Numbered from the stretch's first letter, positions 1 through 12,351 are shown. The stretch is DNA of 64,000 nucleotides from Meloidogyne chitwoodi (GCA_015183035.1 JACZZP010000016.1:496001-560000); one strand, 5' to 3'. Program-made: numbers and translations. The notes: generated by a model not told the origin, from the letters alone.

Positions 1-811
1 TACAAAAGAAACACCAAAAGAATATATTTGGGATCAAAAAGAGGTAATTAAATAAATATTATTTTTAATTAATTTTAAGGTTTTGAAAAAAATAAAAAAT
101 AAAACAAAATTTGCATTCCAAGCAGTATCTCATTGTAGTGCTTATTCTAATCGTGATCTTATAACAAAAAAGATTAGTGAATTGATAAAAATAAATGTTG
201 TTGGCGAATGTTCTGGTGTTAAATGTGGAAGGGAATGCTATGAAAGAGAATTAGGTTAAGATTATTTTAAAATTAGGAGAATATAGTTAATTTGGTATGA
301 TCAGCAAAAATAAAATTTAAGTTATTTCAATTTACATATTAATTTAAAAATATAATCAATTTTTAGAACAACACTTTTTTTATTTGGCATTTGAAAATTC
401 TATTTGTATTCAATATGTAACTGAAAAATTTTGGAATTCATTACGTTCAATTACTTTACCTATAGTTTTGAGTAGATCTGTTTTTAAAGGAATGGATATT
501 CCATCAAATTCATTTATTGCTGTTGATGATTTTAATTCAATAAATGAATTAGTTGAATATTTAAAGAATTTAAAAAATGATACAGAAAAATATTTAAAGT
601 TTTAATTAATTAAAATAAATAAATTAATTTTTTAAGACATTTTGAATGGACAAAAACTTATACAAAAAGAAAATTTTGTTCTGATTATTCACCAATATGC
701 AAAATTTGTGAATATGCTACAAAACATTTTGAAGAAAAAAGAAAAAGTAAATTTAATTTTAAAAAATTTTGGAATGATGAACATTGTAATAATAATTTTG
801 TAATGTGGTAA
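1..811 (+). CDS. GT10 alpha-1,3-fucosyltransferase-like gene, copy 1 (5' end outside window)
   Basis: Family: GT10 enzymes move fucose from GDP-fucose onto N-acetylglucosamine of glycans, normally in the Golgi. Four exons are visible: 1-43 (ends YIWDQKE), 80-254, 367-598 and 637-811 (ends FVMW then TAA). The diagnostic stretch is in exon 3: FYLAFENS, then YVTEKFWNSL and IPSNSFIAVDDF, matching the GT10 donor-binding signature. The last exon has the family-like HFEWTKTY and a Cys-x2-Cys (CKICEY). All junctions keep frame. Unlike the other four modules it lies on the plus strand, tail to tail with copy 2. Its N-terminal half is beyond the left edge, so integrity cannot be judged. Confidence 0.8.
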
Positions 812-1639
812 ATATATTTATTTATTGAATAAAAAATTTAAATACTCAGATTTACTAAAAATACATATATATTTATTATTGAATAGTCAGAAAATTATTA
901 TTCAATAATTTAAAGTTATTAAATAATTAGTCTTTATTTTATTAATAAAGGCCATTTTTTAAATTGTTAAGACCGGTTAAGTTTTCTGTCAGCTATCTAA
1001 TAAATGAAAAATGAAAGCTTTCTGTTGTGCCCAAGTGTCCGATTATTATATTTAACAAATAAGTTTATTTATAAAATCAGTTCAAACAAGATTCAATAAT
1101 AAGATAAAATTTACAATAATAATAAGAAGTGAATTTAGTTAACTATTTATAGTAAGAAATGGGCAGAAGGCGGACGAATTTGATAAAGTAAATGTTTTAC
1201 AATGATAAGAGAGAGAAACAAGTTTTAAGCAAGTTTTGAATAATAAAAGGGAATAAATTTGAAAGATGTATTTAAGCAAGGTTTTAAATATATAAATTGG
1301 TAAACATAAAAGGAGGGAAATTAGATAAACATAAAAATGTTGTAAAATATTTAAAACATAGAATGGGGCAAAACAAATTTAAATAAATCAAATATTAATT
1401 TATCTGAACTCAACACTTTCGATCGGCGGTGGGATGGTTGAATGGATTACAGCCTTTTTTCAGAGAGCTCTCAGAATCAATCCAACCCAATGTTTTGCTA
1501 TTTTCTTGGATGGGGTCAGCCGCTTTACTAAAGATTAAAATGTGTAGATAAAATATGAATGTTTAGAATTGATAAATAAGGGATAACTTAGAATCAGAAA
1601 TTAAATTATTTTTTTATAGAATAAATAAATTATATTTAT
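812..1639. other. Intergenic, repeat-like block between convergent GT10 copies
   Basis: No gene seen. About 1400-1540 is richer in G+C than its surroundings and contains a GAGAGCTCTC palindrome near a GGTGGGAT word. The same combination recurs at about 6985-7015 between copies 4 and 5, suggesting remnants of one mobile or duplicated sequence. Confidence 0.3.
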
Positions 1640-3021
1640 TTATAATTTTAAAAACTTTTTTACAAAATCATCTTTATCACAATGTTTTTCATTCCAAAAT
1701 TCTTTTAAATTAATTATTTTTTTTGTTTTTTCTTCAAAATGTTTTGTCGCATATTCACAGATTTTGCATGTTGTTGAATAATCATATCCAAATTTTCTTT
1801 TTGTATAAGTTTTTGTCCATTCAAAATATCTTAAAAAATTAATTAATTAATTAATTAATTTGTTTTAATTAATTTTAACTTTAAATATTTTTCTGTATCA
1901 TTTTTTAAATTCTTTAAATATTCAACTAATTCATTTATTGAATTAAAATCATCAACAGCAATAAATGAATTTGATGGAATATCCATTCCTTTAAAAACAG
2001 ATCTACTCAAAACTATAGGTAAAGTAATTGAACGTAATGAATTCCAAAATTTTTCAGTTACATATTGAGGACAAACAGAATTTTCAAATGCCAAATAAAA
2101 GAAATGTTGTTCTATAAATTATTATATTTTTAAAATTATTTTTTCCTATCAACATTAAACACTAATTAAAAATATATTTACCTAATTCATTTTCATAACA
2201 TTCTTTATTACATTCAGATTTACCAAAACATCCACCAACAACTTTAAGTTGTATTAATTTACTTAATTTTTCTGTTAGAAGATCACGATTAGAAAAAGCG
2301 TTACAATGAGATACTGCTTGGAATGCAAATTTTGTTTTATTTTTTATTTTTTTCAAAACCTTAAAATTATTAAATATAAATTAATTAAAATATAATACCT
2401 CTTTTTGATCCCAAATATATTCTTTTGGTGTTTCTTTTGTAATTTTAGTTAAAGCATCATAAGGCATATAAACATCACTATCTAAACGATAAGTTGCTGA
2501 ACTATTAAACCATTCATCTGTCATATTTTTCTGTCAAAATATTGCGCAGTTTCAGAAGGGCATTCAACTGTATACATCATATAATTTTGATCTTCTTTTC
2601 TATTTTTTGGCCATTCATTTGGTAGACATAAACGATGGATGAAGAGAATAATTGTTGAGGAATTAGCCTCTCTAAAATAATTATTTTTAAATTTTATTAA
2701 ATATTAGATTTCTTTTTTTATCATTAATTATTCGAGTAATTTAAACAGTAAAAAAGAAATATATTTTCCTTAGATTTTTTGCCAAACTCTTTTACTTATA
2801 TTAAATATTTTATTTGTCTAAAAGAAATAATTTTTATTAAATAAATTTATTTTCTTTAATATTTTCTTAAAAATAAATTCATACAAATTTCTATCAAAAG
2901 TAAAAGTACAATTAAATGGACATTTATAATTATTGTCAGGGGTCACAACTGGATAATCTATATAACCAATTCCATTTGTTCCTTCAGCTTGACATTTATT
3001 CCAAACCAAAATTGGAGGCAT
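1640..3021 (-). pseudogene. GT10 fucosyltransferase-like copy 2, frameshifted
   Basis: Starts at MPPILVW (ATG at 3019-3021) and ends FLKL-stop at 1640. It contains the same four-exon layout as copy 4, including the FYLAFENS / YVTEKFWNSL donor-site stretch. Two defects are visible. In the exon-1 equivalent, near 2525, copies 3 and 4 read FDRK-x-MTDxW but this copy has one base fewer, which throws the frame. Between FIFKKI and the REAN segment, about 130 extra bases (2690-2825) separate sequences that are contiguous in copy 4; the right end of this insert could act as a splice acceptor (ttttag) but no good donor is visible. Most likely a recent pseudogene; unusual splicing cannot be excluded. 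Confidence 0.65.
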
Positions 3022-3643
3022 TTTTTGTTTAATAATTTCTTTCTTTTATTAAAAATTTTATTTAATATTTAATTCTTTAAAAAACCTCAATTGATAATTT
3101 AAAAATATAATATTGTGATTCTTGTTTATAATAAAAAAAATAATAAAATGAAGATAATAATAAAAAACTTGCTAATGTTAAATAACAAAGAAATTTTAAA
3201 AAATCCATTAATAGGTATATTAAACTTTAATGGACAAAAATATTAAAATTGATTTCTTTATTTTTTAAGTGTTAAATATTTAAATTACTAGTTTTTTGTT
3301 TTAACAGATTTTATTGAAATAAAAAATTAAACCTGAATAAATAGAAATATTCGTCTATTTTTTCGATTAATTTAATATTAAATTTGTGGAGTTTTAATTA
3401 AATTTTTGGTTTTATTAATAAAATTTTGGATTAAGTGGAAATGATTTTATACTGAAAATTGGGAATGATAGTTGCAATACCCAATATTGAAAATTCAGGA
3501 TGAGAAAAAGTATTCTTTTATTGCAACTTGAAAATAAACTTTATACTATTATAGTTGCCTTAACTTTATTATTATTTGTCTCATTTTTTATATTATAATA
3601 CTCACCTTATGTATTTTACATAAAATAAATAAATTATATTTAT
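3022..3643. other. Intergenic with conserved upstream block of GT10 copies
   Basis: About 3080-3200, starting aaaacctcaattgataattt, is repeated nearly unchanged upstream of copy 3 (4910-5030) and copy 4 (6615-6735). It probably carries the 5' UTR and promoter of the duplicated unit. The remainder is AT-rich with nothing recognisable. Confidence 0.45.
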
Positions 3644-4855
3644 TTATAATTTTAAAAACTTTTTAACAAAATCATCTTTATTACAAAGTTTTTCATTCCA
3701 AAATTCTTTTAAATTAATTATTTTTTTTGTTTTTTCTTCAAAATGTTTTGTCGCTAATTCACAAATTTTGCATGTTGATGAATAATCTGCTCCAAATTTT
3801 CTTTTTGTATAAGTTTTTGTCCATTCAAAATGTCTTAAAAAATTAATTAATTTATTTATTTATTTTAATTAATTAAAACTTTAAATATTTTTCTGTATCA
3901 TTTTTTAAATTCTTTAAATATTCAACTAATTCATTTATTGAATTAAAATCATCAACAGCAATAAATGAATTTGATGGAATATCCAATCCTTTAAAAACAG
4001 ATCTACTCAAAACTATAGGTAAAGTAATTGAACGTAATGAATTCCAAAATTTTTCAGTTACATAATTTTTACAAATATTATTCTCAAATGCCAAATAAAA
4101 GAAATGTTGATCTGTAAATTTTGATTTAAAAGTGTTTTAATATATGTAAATTTGCTTTATCTAAAAATATGCTCACCTAATTCGCGCTCAAAACATTCTC
4201 TATTACATCCAACTTTACCAAAACACCCACCAACTACTTCAACTTGTATTAACTGACGTATTTTTTCTGTCACTTTATCGCGACTAGATTGAGCTTTACA
4301 ATGAGATACTGCTTGGAATGCAAATTTTGTTTTACTTTTTATTTTTTTCAAAACCTTAAAATTAATTAAATATAATTAAAAAATAATTACCTCTTTTTGA
4401 TCCCAAATATATTCTTTTGGTGTTTCTTTTGTAATTTTAGTTAAAGCATCATAAGGTAAAAATACATCACTATCAACACGATAAGTTGCTGAACTATTAA
4501 ACCATTTATCTGTCATTATTTTTCTGTCAAAATATTGCATAGTTTCACCAGGACATTCAACTGTGTACATCATATAATTTTGATCCTCTCTTCTATTTTT
4601 TGGCCATTCATCCATTAGGCAGAATCCATGAAGAAGAAAAATAACCGTTGAAGCATTATTTTCCCTAAAATAATGTTTTTTATAAATATTTTCCAATATT
4701 TTCTTAATAATAAATTCCTACATCTTTCTATCACGGGTAAAAGTACAATTAAATGGACATTTATAATTATCAGGAACAATCAATGGATAATCTATATATC
4801 CAATTCCATTTGGTGCATCATGACGACATTTATTCCAAACCAAAATTGGAGGCAT
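3644..4855 (-). pseudogene. GT10 fucosyltransferase-like copy 3, in-frame stop
   Basis: Starts MPPILVWNKC (ATG 4853-4855), ends FLKL-stop at 3644. Exon order and splice sites match copy 4, and the catalytic stretch reads FYLAFENNICKNYVTEKFW. A TAG at 4718-4720 falls where copy 4 has FDRNLYEF (here RDRKM-stop-EF). No obvious intron could remove it, so full-length protein would need readthrough or a downstream start at MENIYKK (4694-4696). Apart from this codon it looks as well preserved as copy 4, implying recent loss. Confidence 0.65.
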
Positions 4856-5339
4856 TTTCTTTTTAATAATTTCTTTCTTTATTAAAATTTAAATATTTTT
4901 AATTCTTTCAAAAAACCTCAATTGATAATTTAAAAATATAATATTGTGATTCTTGTTTATAATAAAAATAATAAAATGAAGATAATAATAAAAAACTTAT
5001 TAATGTTAAATAACAAAGAAATTTAAAAAAATCCATTAATATATTAAAATTTAATGGACAAAAATATTAAAATAGAATTCTAATTTTTAGAACTATTTAA
5101 ATTGTTTTTTTGATGCGTCAAATTTTTATAGAAATAAAAAATTTAATTAAACTTGAAAAATAGAAATATTCGTCTATTTTTTTTTTGATTTATGTTAATA
5201 TTGAATTTTGTCAAACTGCCACGAAAAATTTTGGGGATTTGGGCAGATGGTATTTGAATAATTTACCTTGAGTGATGTTACCTTGTTAGTTGAGGTATTA
5301 TTAAAATTATTTTTTATAAAATAAATAAATTATATTTAT
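4856..5339. other. Intergenic with second copy of GT10 upstream block
   Basis: 4910-5030 repeats the conserved upstream block of copies 2 and 4. The rest has no recognisable feature. Confidence 0.4.
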
Positions 5340-6550
5340 TTATTTATTCAAAAACTTTTTAACAAAATCATCTTTATTACAATGTTTTTCATTCCAAAAT
5401 TTTTTTAAATTAATTATTTTTTTTGTTTTTTCTTCAAAATGTTTTGTAGCATATTCACAGATTTTGCATGTTGATGAATAATCATATCCAAATTTTCTTT
5501 TTGTATAAGTTTTTGTCCATTCAAAATATCTTAAAAAATTAATTAATTAATTTATTTATTTATTTTAATTAATTAAAACTTTAAATATTTTTCTGTATCA
5601 TTTTTTAAATTCTTTAAATATTCAACTAATTCATTTATTGAATTAAAATCATCAACAGCAATAAATGAATTTGATGGAATATCCATTCCTTTAAAAACAG
5701 ATCTACTCAAAACTATAGGTAAAGTAATTGAACGTAATGAATTCCAAAATTTTTCAGTTACATAATTTTGACAAATATTATTCTCAAATGCCAAATAAAA
5801 GAAGTGTTGATCTGTAAAAATAAAAAAATATTTTAATGTAAATTTTGTATAGTTAAAAATAAATTTACTTAATTCATTTTCATAACATTCTTTATTACAT
5901 TCAGCTTTACCAAAACATCCACCAACAACTTTAAGTTGTATTAATTTACTTAATTTTTCTGTTAGAAGATCACGATTAGATGGAGCGTGACAATTAGTTA
6001 ATGCTTGGAATGCAAATTTTGTTTTATTTTTTATTTTTTTCAAAACCTTAAAATTATTAAATATAAATTAATTAAAATATAATACCTCTTTTTGATCCCA
6101 AATATATTCTTTTGGTGTTTCTTTTGTAATTTTAGTTAAAGCATCATAAGGCATAAATACATCACTATCTAAACGATAAGTTGCTGAACTATTAAACCAT
6201 TCATCTGTCATCTTTTTTCTGTCAAAATATTTCAAACTTTCATTGGGGCATTCGACTGTATACATCATATAATTTTGATCTTCTCTTCTATTTTTTGGCC
6301 ATGCATCCATAAAGCATGCTCCATGGACAAAGAAAATTATTGTTGAAGCATTAGCCTCTCTAAAATAATATTTTTTATAAATATTTTCTAATATTTTCTT
6401 AAAAATAAATTCATACAAATTTCTATCAAAAGTAAAAGTACAATTAAATGGACATTTATAATTAACGGGGACTTCTACAGGATAGTCTGTATAACCAATT
6501 CCATTAGGTAATTCTCGCACACATTTATCCCAAACCAAAATTGGAGGCAT
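5340..6550 (-). CDS. GT10 alpha-1,3-fucosyltransferase-like protein, copy 4 (intact)
   Basis: The only complete, undamaged module: exons 6086-6550, 5869-6046, 5580-5811 and 5340-5529 join in frame to about 354 residues. In order: MPPILVWDKC start, C-x3-C (CPFNC), the stretch NRREDQNYMMYTVECP, WFNSSATYRLDSDVFMPY (the GT10 acceptor-side stretch with YR-x-DSD), KTKFAFQALTNC, then FYLAFENNICQNYVTEKFW and NSFIAVDDF (GDP-fucose site), and YFEWTKTY near the end. Family enzymes are type II Golgi proteins, but no N-terminal membrane segment precedes MPPILVW and no upstream ATG or signal exon was found. It may therefore be soluble, or a 5' exon was missed. Intron 2 (57 bases) has no stop and keeps frame, so its retention would add 19 residues. 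Confidence 0.8.
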
Positions 6551-8039
6551 TTTTTGTTTAATAATTTCTTTCTTTTATTAAAATTTAATTTAAATATTTT
6601 TAATTCTTTAAAAAAACCTCAATTGACATTTTAAAAATATAATATTGTGATTCTTGTTTATAATAAAAATAATAAAATGAAGATAATAATAAAAAACTTG
6701 TTAATGTTAGATAACAAAAAAATTTAAAAAAATCCATTAAATTTTATTTTAATTATGAAAAAAATTATTAAATTGATTTTTTAAATATTTAAAAATAGTT
6801 TTTTTGTACTGCCAGATTTTTATAAAATAAAAAATTTAAATTAGCTGAACAAATAAATCTTCTTCATTTAGGTATGTATATTTTTAGATTAATTTTAATA
6901 TTAACTTTTGTTGAGTTTCATTAAATATATTCTAGAATGCGGCCTACGCATCACAAGATATATCAAAAACATGGTGGGATTGATCTTGAGAGCTCTCGGA
7001 AACACGGCGTTAATCCATTAAAACTGTAATAATCAAGGGGGTTTTGATGGGGTTGATGGGAGCTTTTATTTAAGAAAGAAATAAAATCCAAATTAAGTCG
7101 AAGAATTTATTTAAGAAATGTTTAAATATTTATTGAGTCCAGATGGAAATTATAATAAGCGACGATTATTGAATACTTTTTAAAAGAGCACAAACAAGTG
7201 AACATACCTATAAGTAAAACTGATAACAAGGAACTACATTGGGGAGAAGGGGCAGATTATTTATAGGCCTGCATAATATATAATTTGGGTCAAAACTTAA
7301 AATGGTCAATAGTATAAAAATGGGGAAATGATAAAAGGGTCAATTGAATTATATCACACAAACATCCCACAGCCGAAGGCTTTCCTTTTCATTTATTAGC
7401 TTGGCAAGGACGAAACTTAGCCGGCCTAGAATGTTATTTTATTAATAACTTTATGGATTAAGCAGGCTAAAATTTTAGACGGAAAATCAGGAATGAGAGT
7501 TGAGAATTTCAATACCTGTTGTATATGAATTTTGGTCTTTTATTGACACCTTTAACGGTCTAGTATACATACTATATAAGCACCAATAATAAACCATTAA
7601 GTTAACTCTCGTCAGCAACACTTTTACCTCTTCTCTGCCTTCAACTCTTATTGTTATTGCTCTCGGATAAACCTTTATTTGTTGTTCAACTACTACCATT
7701 CTCGGACACACTTAAGTTACAACAATACCCAAAATCGACAAGTCAGAATTAAGACGATTTCGGGGTTTCGTATTATTTGAATATCCATTTCATACCGGGA
7801 AGGATATTGGAAAATCTGGATTTTTCCAACCAGCTAAAATCTATTTGAAGTGATGTTTGTCTGCTGTCTGTTTTACTTTAATGGTAAATTATTTTGGAAA
7901 AGAGAAAATGTGATTATTTTATTGCAACTTGAAAATAAACTTGATACTAGTTGCCTTAACTTTATGATTATTTAAGTGTCTCATTTTTTATATAGTCACC
8001 TTATGTATTTTTTATAAAATACATAAATTATATTGCTAT
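6551..8039. other. Repeat-rich spacer between GT10 copies 4 and 5
   Basis: 6615-6735 is the third copy of the GT10 upstream block. 6930-7460 is less AT-rich and repeat-like with no convincing gene. 7497-7720 is covered separately as a possible LTR fragment. From about 7920 to 8040 the sequence resembles the downstream flank of copy 3 (3520-3620), showing that flanking DNA was duplicated with the genes. Confidence 0.4.
7497..7720 (-). mobile_element. Possible LTR-type retroelement fragment
   Basis: On the minus strand this contains ACTAGACCGTTAAAGGTGTC followed by AATAAAAGACC and TTCATATACAACA. A closely matching string with a TATA-like CTATAAAAG occurs at 46255-46315 on the plus strand. Two dispersed copies of a promoter-like segment with moderate G+C in an AT-rich genome suit an LTR, but neither ends nor internal retroelement genes are visible. 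The reading frame here shows no recognisable domain and is not called as a gene. Confidence 0.3.
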
Positions 8040-8738
8040 TTATTTATTCAAAAACTTTTTTACAAAATCATCTTTATTACAATGTTTTTCATTCCAAAAT
8101 TCTTTTAAATTAATTATATTTTTTGTTTTTTCTTCAAAATATTTTGTAGCATATTCACAAATTTTGCATGTTGATGAATAATCATATCCAAATTTTCTTT
8201 TTGTATAAGTTTTTGTCCATTCAAAATGTCTTAAAAAATTAATTTATTTATTTATATTAATTAATTTTAACTTTAAATATTTTTCTGTATCATTTTTTAA
8301 ATTCTTTAAATATTCAACTAATTCATTTATTGAATTAAAATCATCAACAGCAATAAATGAATTTGATGGAATATCCATTCCTTTAAAAACAGATCTACTC
8401 AAAACTATAGGTAAAGTAATTGAACGTAATGAATTCCAAAATTTTTCAGTTACATAATTTTGACAAATATTATTCTCAAATGCCAAATAAAAGAAATGTT
8501 GATCTGTAAAAATAAAAAAATATTTTAATGTAAATTTTGTATAGTTAAAAATATACTTACTTAATTCCCTTTCATAACATTCATTATTACATTCAGCATT
8601 ACCAAAACACCCACCAACAATTTTAATTTGTATTAATTTACTTAATATTTCTGTTACATTATCGCGACTAGATGGAGCTTTACAATGAGATACTGCTTGA
8701 AATGCAAATTTTGTTTTATTTTTTATTTTTTTCAATAC
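8040..8738 (-). pseudogene. GT10 fucosyltransferase-like copy 5, 5'-truncated
   Basis: Only the equivalents of exons 2 to 4 of copy 4 are present. They begin at VLKKIKNKT just after a ttaag acceptor and end FLNK-stop at 8040. They include the donor-binding stretch FYLAFENNICQNYVTEKFW. Homology to the other copies stops abruptly near 8750 and no exon-1 equivalent follows upstream, so this is a partial duplication. As in copy 4, the intron between the two inner exons is free of stops and in frame. Without the N-terminal half it is unlikely to be an active transferase. Confidence 0.7.
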
Positions 8739-8750
8739 CTTAAAATTAAT

Positions 8751-9658
8751 TAATCTTATTATATAATTGAGAAAAGTTATGTTTGTTTGTCCGGGTTTTT
8801 ATAGACAAATGATTAGGGGAAGTGAAAATGGGGGATTTTATAGCAAGGTTTGCAACTTGAAAATACTTTAATTAAGGCTTAAGTTTAAATTTAAATTGTT
8901 TGAACTTAAAACTTGACAAAAATAAAATTAAAACGGATACTATATAAACCCAGTATTTTTCTCAGTCGTTAAACGCCACAATATTTCAACAACGCATAAA
9001 CAAGAACACTGTTTTCTGCATTTTCTTCAATTTATGGACGCCGACAAACCCTGCTTCTCCAGTGACGCACGACAAGGGAAGAGTCGTGCTAAGGAACCTG
9101 AGTATCTTAGAAATCTTAGATTAAATGGTTAAAGAGAGACCAGAGTCTGTGATTTGAAGAGGATGAGAATTATATTATCTTAGACTTGCGAAAAAGAGGC
9201 AGATGATAGTGGTCAAAAGTTCGCTTAAATCGAGTTAAGAACGAGGAGATTTTGAGTTCAGAGCACAAGCAAATTAAAGAAAGCAGCCGCCTGTAGAATA
9301 TAAAAATAGTTGTTTGGAATTAGCAAATGAGATAAAATTATACGACGATATAAAACTTGACTTGAGCTAGAACTTCAAATTTCAAATAAATTTGATATTG
9401 AAGATTGAACTGAAATTTTAAACTTGTGTTTTTTTAACAATATGTGTATTGTTTTTTGTTCGAATTGTTTTAAACTAATGTTTTTGTTATAATTCGTGTT
9501 TTGGATTTAAAGTGTTTTGACCAATTATGTAAGTATCCATATTTATGCGTTTTTGTTTTGTTCTCAGGTAATGTTTATAATAGTTATGTCTTTATTTTTC
9601 ATGTTATTTTGTTTATGTGTGTTTTTGCTAGCGAAGAGTAGCAAGAACTCAAGAATTT
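8751..9658. other. Unassigned moderately GC-rich segment
   Basis: 8940-9310 is less AT-rich than its surroundings. A TATA-like actatataaaccc at about 8939-8951 precedes an ATG at 9033 that opens only 32 codons (MDADKPCFSS...). The following text has scattered open stretches but no continuous frame. It may be a decayed gene or retroelement leader; no family recognised. Confidence 0.2.
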
Positions 9659-12351
9659 TTATAAAAATACCTCTTCTAAAATTTCAGAACCATACATATC
9701 CAAAACGGAACATAATTGAACAAAATTGCTTTTATCTGTTAAAAAATATTTAAAAAAAATTAAAAATAAAGAAATACAATCTACCAATTATTGAAGCCAT
9801 AAAATATTCACATTTATTTTTAAGTTGAGTCAATTCATATTTGTGTGCAAGATAGAATAAATCAAAACCAATATTTTCCATTACGTCTAAAAATTCAAAA
9901 ATAAAAAAAAATAAATATTATAAAACCTTTTGAGACAATGCCTGTGTAGCAAAACTCTAACATAACTTTAAAGCATTCATACGAAAAATCATCAATTTTA
10001 ACGACTCCCTGAATTGGAACAAATTTAAAAAAAAATAAAAAAAACAAAATACACTCTGTCCTTCTATCATTCCATTTTGTTCAAACATTGTTCGAAAAAC
10101 TTCGCTATTCTGTGCCAAAATACATCGATGTGCATTAATTTTTTCAGTACCAATCTGTAAAAAGGTATTAGAATTACTATTTTTTGTCTATACTCGACGA
10201 AAGGACAATAGAGGGTAATACCAAGGCTTCTCCCCCCTATTTTTTCATTTTTTATTTTTTGCATTATTTTTTCCTTTGTTTTTGCTTCTAGCAAACTTTT
10301 CAATCAAAAAAGGAGTAATTTTTATTCAGTACGTTCACAAGGATAAAATAATGAAACATGGTGCCAAAAATTATAAATACATTTGAACACATCTCTGAAA
10401 AAATTCAACCAGTTCGGTAGTGTTGTTTGACTAATTCCGGTTTCGAACTGCAACTCTTCGTATTTAGTACGAGCCATGCATCGAAATTGTTGTGGAAACG
10501 TAGTTTTTCATGCATAGCAATAGAATTAAATGTTTTAAGTTGATCCATATTGATAAAATATTGATAAATAAATGAGAATATAAACTTTTTTCACATTTAT
10601 CATAATGTTATATACCAAAAAATTAATCCTTTCTACTTGCCCGAAGCAAAAACAAAGGAAAAAATAATGCAAAAAATAAAAAATAAAAAATAAAAAAATG
10701 AAAAAATAGGGGGGAGAAGCCTTGGTATTACCCAATAGAGTAAAAATCTTAAAATAAGAAATTGTTGGCTTTCCCAAAAAAATATAGGTATATGGAAAAA
10801 ATCCTAACTCAAAATTTTCGATATCATGCTCTTTTTCGGTTTGTTGAACTTATGGACTCTGAGCAAGGGGCAAAACACTATCTTCCAAAATACAGTCCAG
10901 ACAAAATACAGTCTGACAAATCACCCTTCCCAAAATAAACCGACCAAAACAACATCTAAAAAAATATTTTAAGTGATTTATTATATTTTAAAGTAAAATA
11001 AACGCGTTTCTTCGTATTTTTCAATGTTTTTATAAGATATTTTAAGTTTTCAGAAAAATATGTTTACCAACAAATGATGTTTTGGTCGGATTGTGATTTG
11101 CCCCGACACGCTGAGCAATAATATCTTCCATTTTATAAATTAAAAAAAACTTACATTTATTACACAATCAGTAAATGTTTCTTTCAGCCATATATTTTTT
11201 AAAGTTGAAGAAGTACAAGAAAAATCATTTTCCAAATATTCATCTTTTGATTTATTTAAATATTCAATTTCACATAATATTTTTATGGAGCCTAAAATTT
11301 ACTATTTTATTAAGATAAAATAAAATTAAATAATAATTTTTAGATTAACTATATTTCGAGATTAGACATTAAAAATGTTATATAAAATGAAATCAAACTT
11401 TCCATTAAAAATAGAGGAAAAGTAGACTAAAAAATCCAAAATGAAAAATAAATTCAAATACAAACATTATGCCAAAAAAATTTTTTTTTTAAATAAAAAA
11501 GCATTACCATCTGCCAGGTGAAAATTGAGCATGTTGATGTTGCATTTACTCGATTCATCCAAATTTTTAAAATCTTCAGTATATCTAAATACTTATTAAT
11601 AAATATAATTCAATTTCAAATTAAATTATACCTTCCAATTTCTTTATTAATTCCATTTGTTTGTTGAGCAGAAAAATGGTAACATGCCCGAACTGTTTCA
11701 TCTTCGTCTTTAAGACCAACTTTAGTAATTGAAACATATACATCTGAAAATATAAATCAAGTTTATTTTAAAAAATTAGAAATAAAAAACACGTCATAAA
11801 ATGATTTTAAGCCTAAAAAAATAAAATTTTTTATTTTTTTATAATTAGTTTATTACTCATACCACTTATCTTAGAAAATTAAAAAAAGCCTCTCACCTCC
11901 ATGGTAAGCTCCTGGATATCCATTTGGATAGACATTTACTTTCCATTTGACTGACGGATCTTTCGGACTGTAAAATACTCTACCTTAAAAAAGATAAAGT
12001 AATTTCTTAGTAAAAATAAAATGTACTAGATTCATATTCTCCATGCTTCTTTAACTTCGTAAGATGTTTTATGTTGTTTATTTTCCATAAAATACTAGTT
12101 GTAACCACATCTATCTAAAAATAATCTTTTTTTAGGTTATGCGTCTGAAAATTGTAACTTATCCATTTTAGATAAGCATTCCATCTTTTCACAAAAAAAT
12201 ATTTTACACCAAAAAAGGATTTAATAAAATATTGCCTTGCGAATAAATGGGCGCTTATAGGAACCGATAAGTTCTTAATAATTAATAAAGCCCTAAACAC
12301 TACCCAAAAATAATTTTTTTAACTTACATCAGTAGTGTCTGTGAACATCAT
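9659..12351 (-). CDS. MATH-BTB protein, gene 1 (long intron with transposon, short C-terminus)
   Basis: MATH-BTB proteins act as adaptors for CUL3 ubiquitin ligases: MATH binds the substrate and BTB the cullin. From ATG 12349-12351 the exons read MMFTDTTD, then a MATH segment with VKWKVNVYPNGYPGAY and VYVSITKVGLKDEDE. The BTB part follows: TFTDCVIN, INAHRCILAQNSEVFRTMFEQ, VVKIDDFSYECFKVMLEFCYTG and a BACK-like tail. The BTB core is split by a roughly 1-kb intron (about 10160-11150) holding a 519-bp Merlin-like element. The last exon of genes 2-5 (the EWK segment) is missing; the frame instead stops at 9659-9661 after EILEEVFL. Either the C-terminus is shortened or the gene is decaying. Exon order is otherwise as in gene 2. 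Confidence 0.7.
10214..10732. mobile_element. Merlin-like DNA transposon with transposase remnant, 8-bp TSD
   Basis: Ends are inverted repeats of about 80 bp starting GGTAATACCAAGGCTTC, flanked by a perfect 8-bp duplication caatagag (10206-10213 and 10733-10740). On the minus strand the interior gives DQLKTFNS, FDAWL and IYNFWHHVSLFYPCER. The same string of words occurs in the element at 54627-55230, which also retains a zinc-ribbon typical of Merlin/IS1595 transposases. This copy has lost the zinc-ribbon part and has stops, so it is non-autonomous. It lies in an intron of MATH-BTB gene 1. Confidence 0.75.
10880..11112. mobile_element. Small inverted-repeat element (MITE-like)
   Basis: GACAAATCACCCTTCCCAAAATAAACC-type sequence with CCGACCAAAACAACATC on the left is matched in reverse on the right by gatgttttggtcgg followed by gtgatttgcccc. 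The arms are imperfect and no clean target duplication was found. It lies in the same long intron as the Merlin-like element. Confidence 0.4.

Noticed and set aside
7487..7711. 74-codon frame starting MCPRMVVVEQQ
   Set aside because: No recognised domain; overlaps an LTR-like segment duplicated elsewhere without a conserved frame.
9517..9753. Hydrophobic 78-codon frame
   Set aside because: Opposite the last exon of MATH-BTB gene 1; hydrophobicity comes from T-rich DNA.
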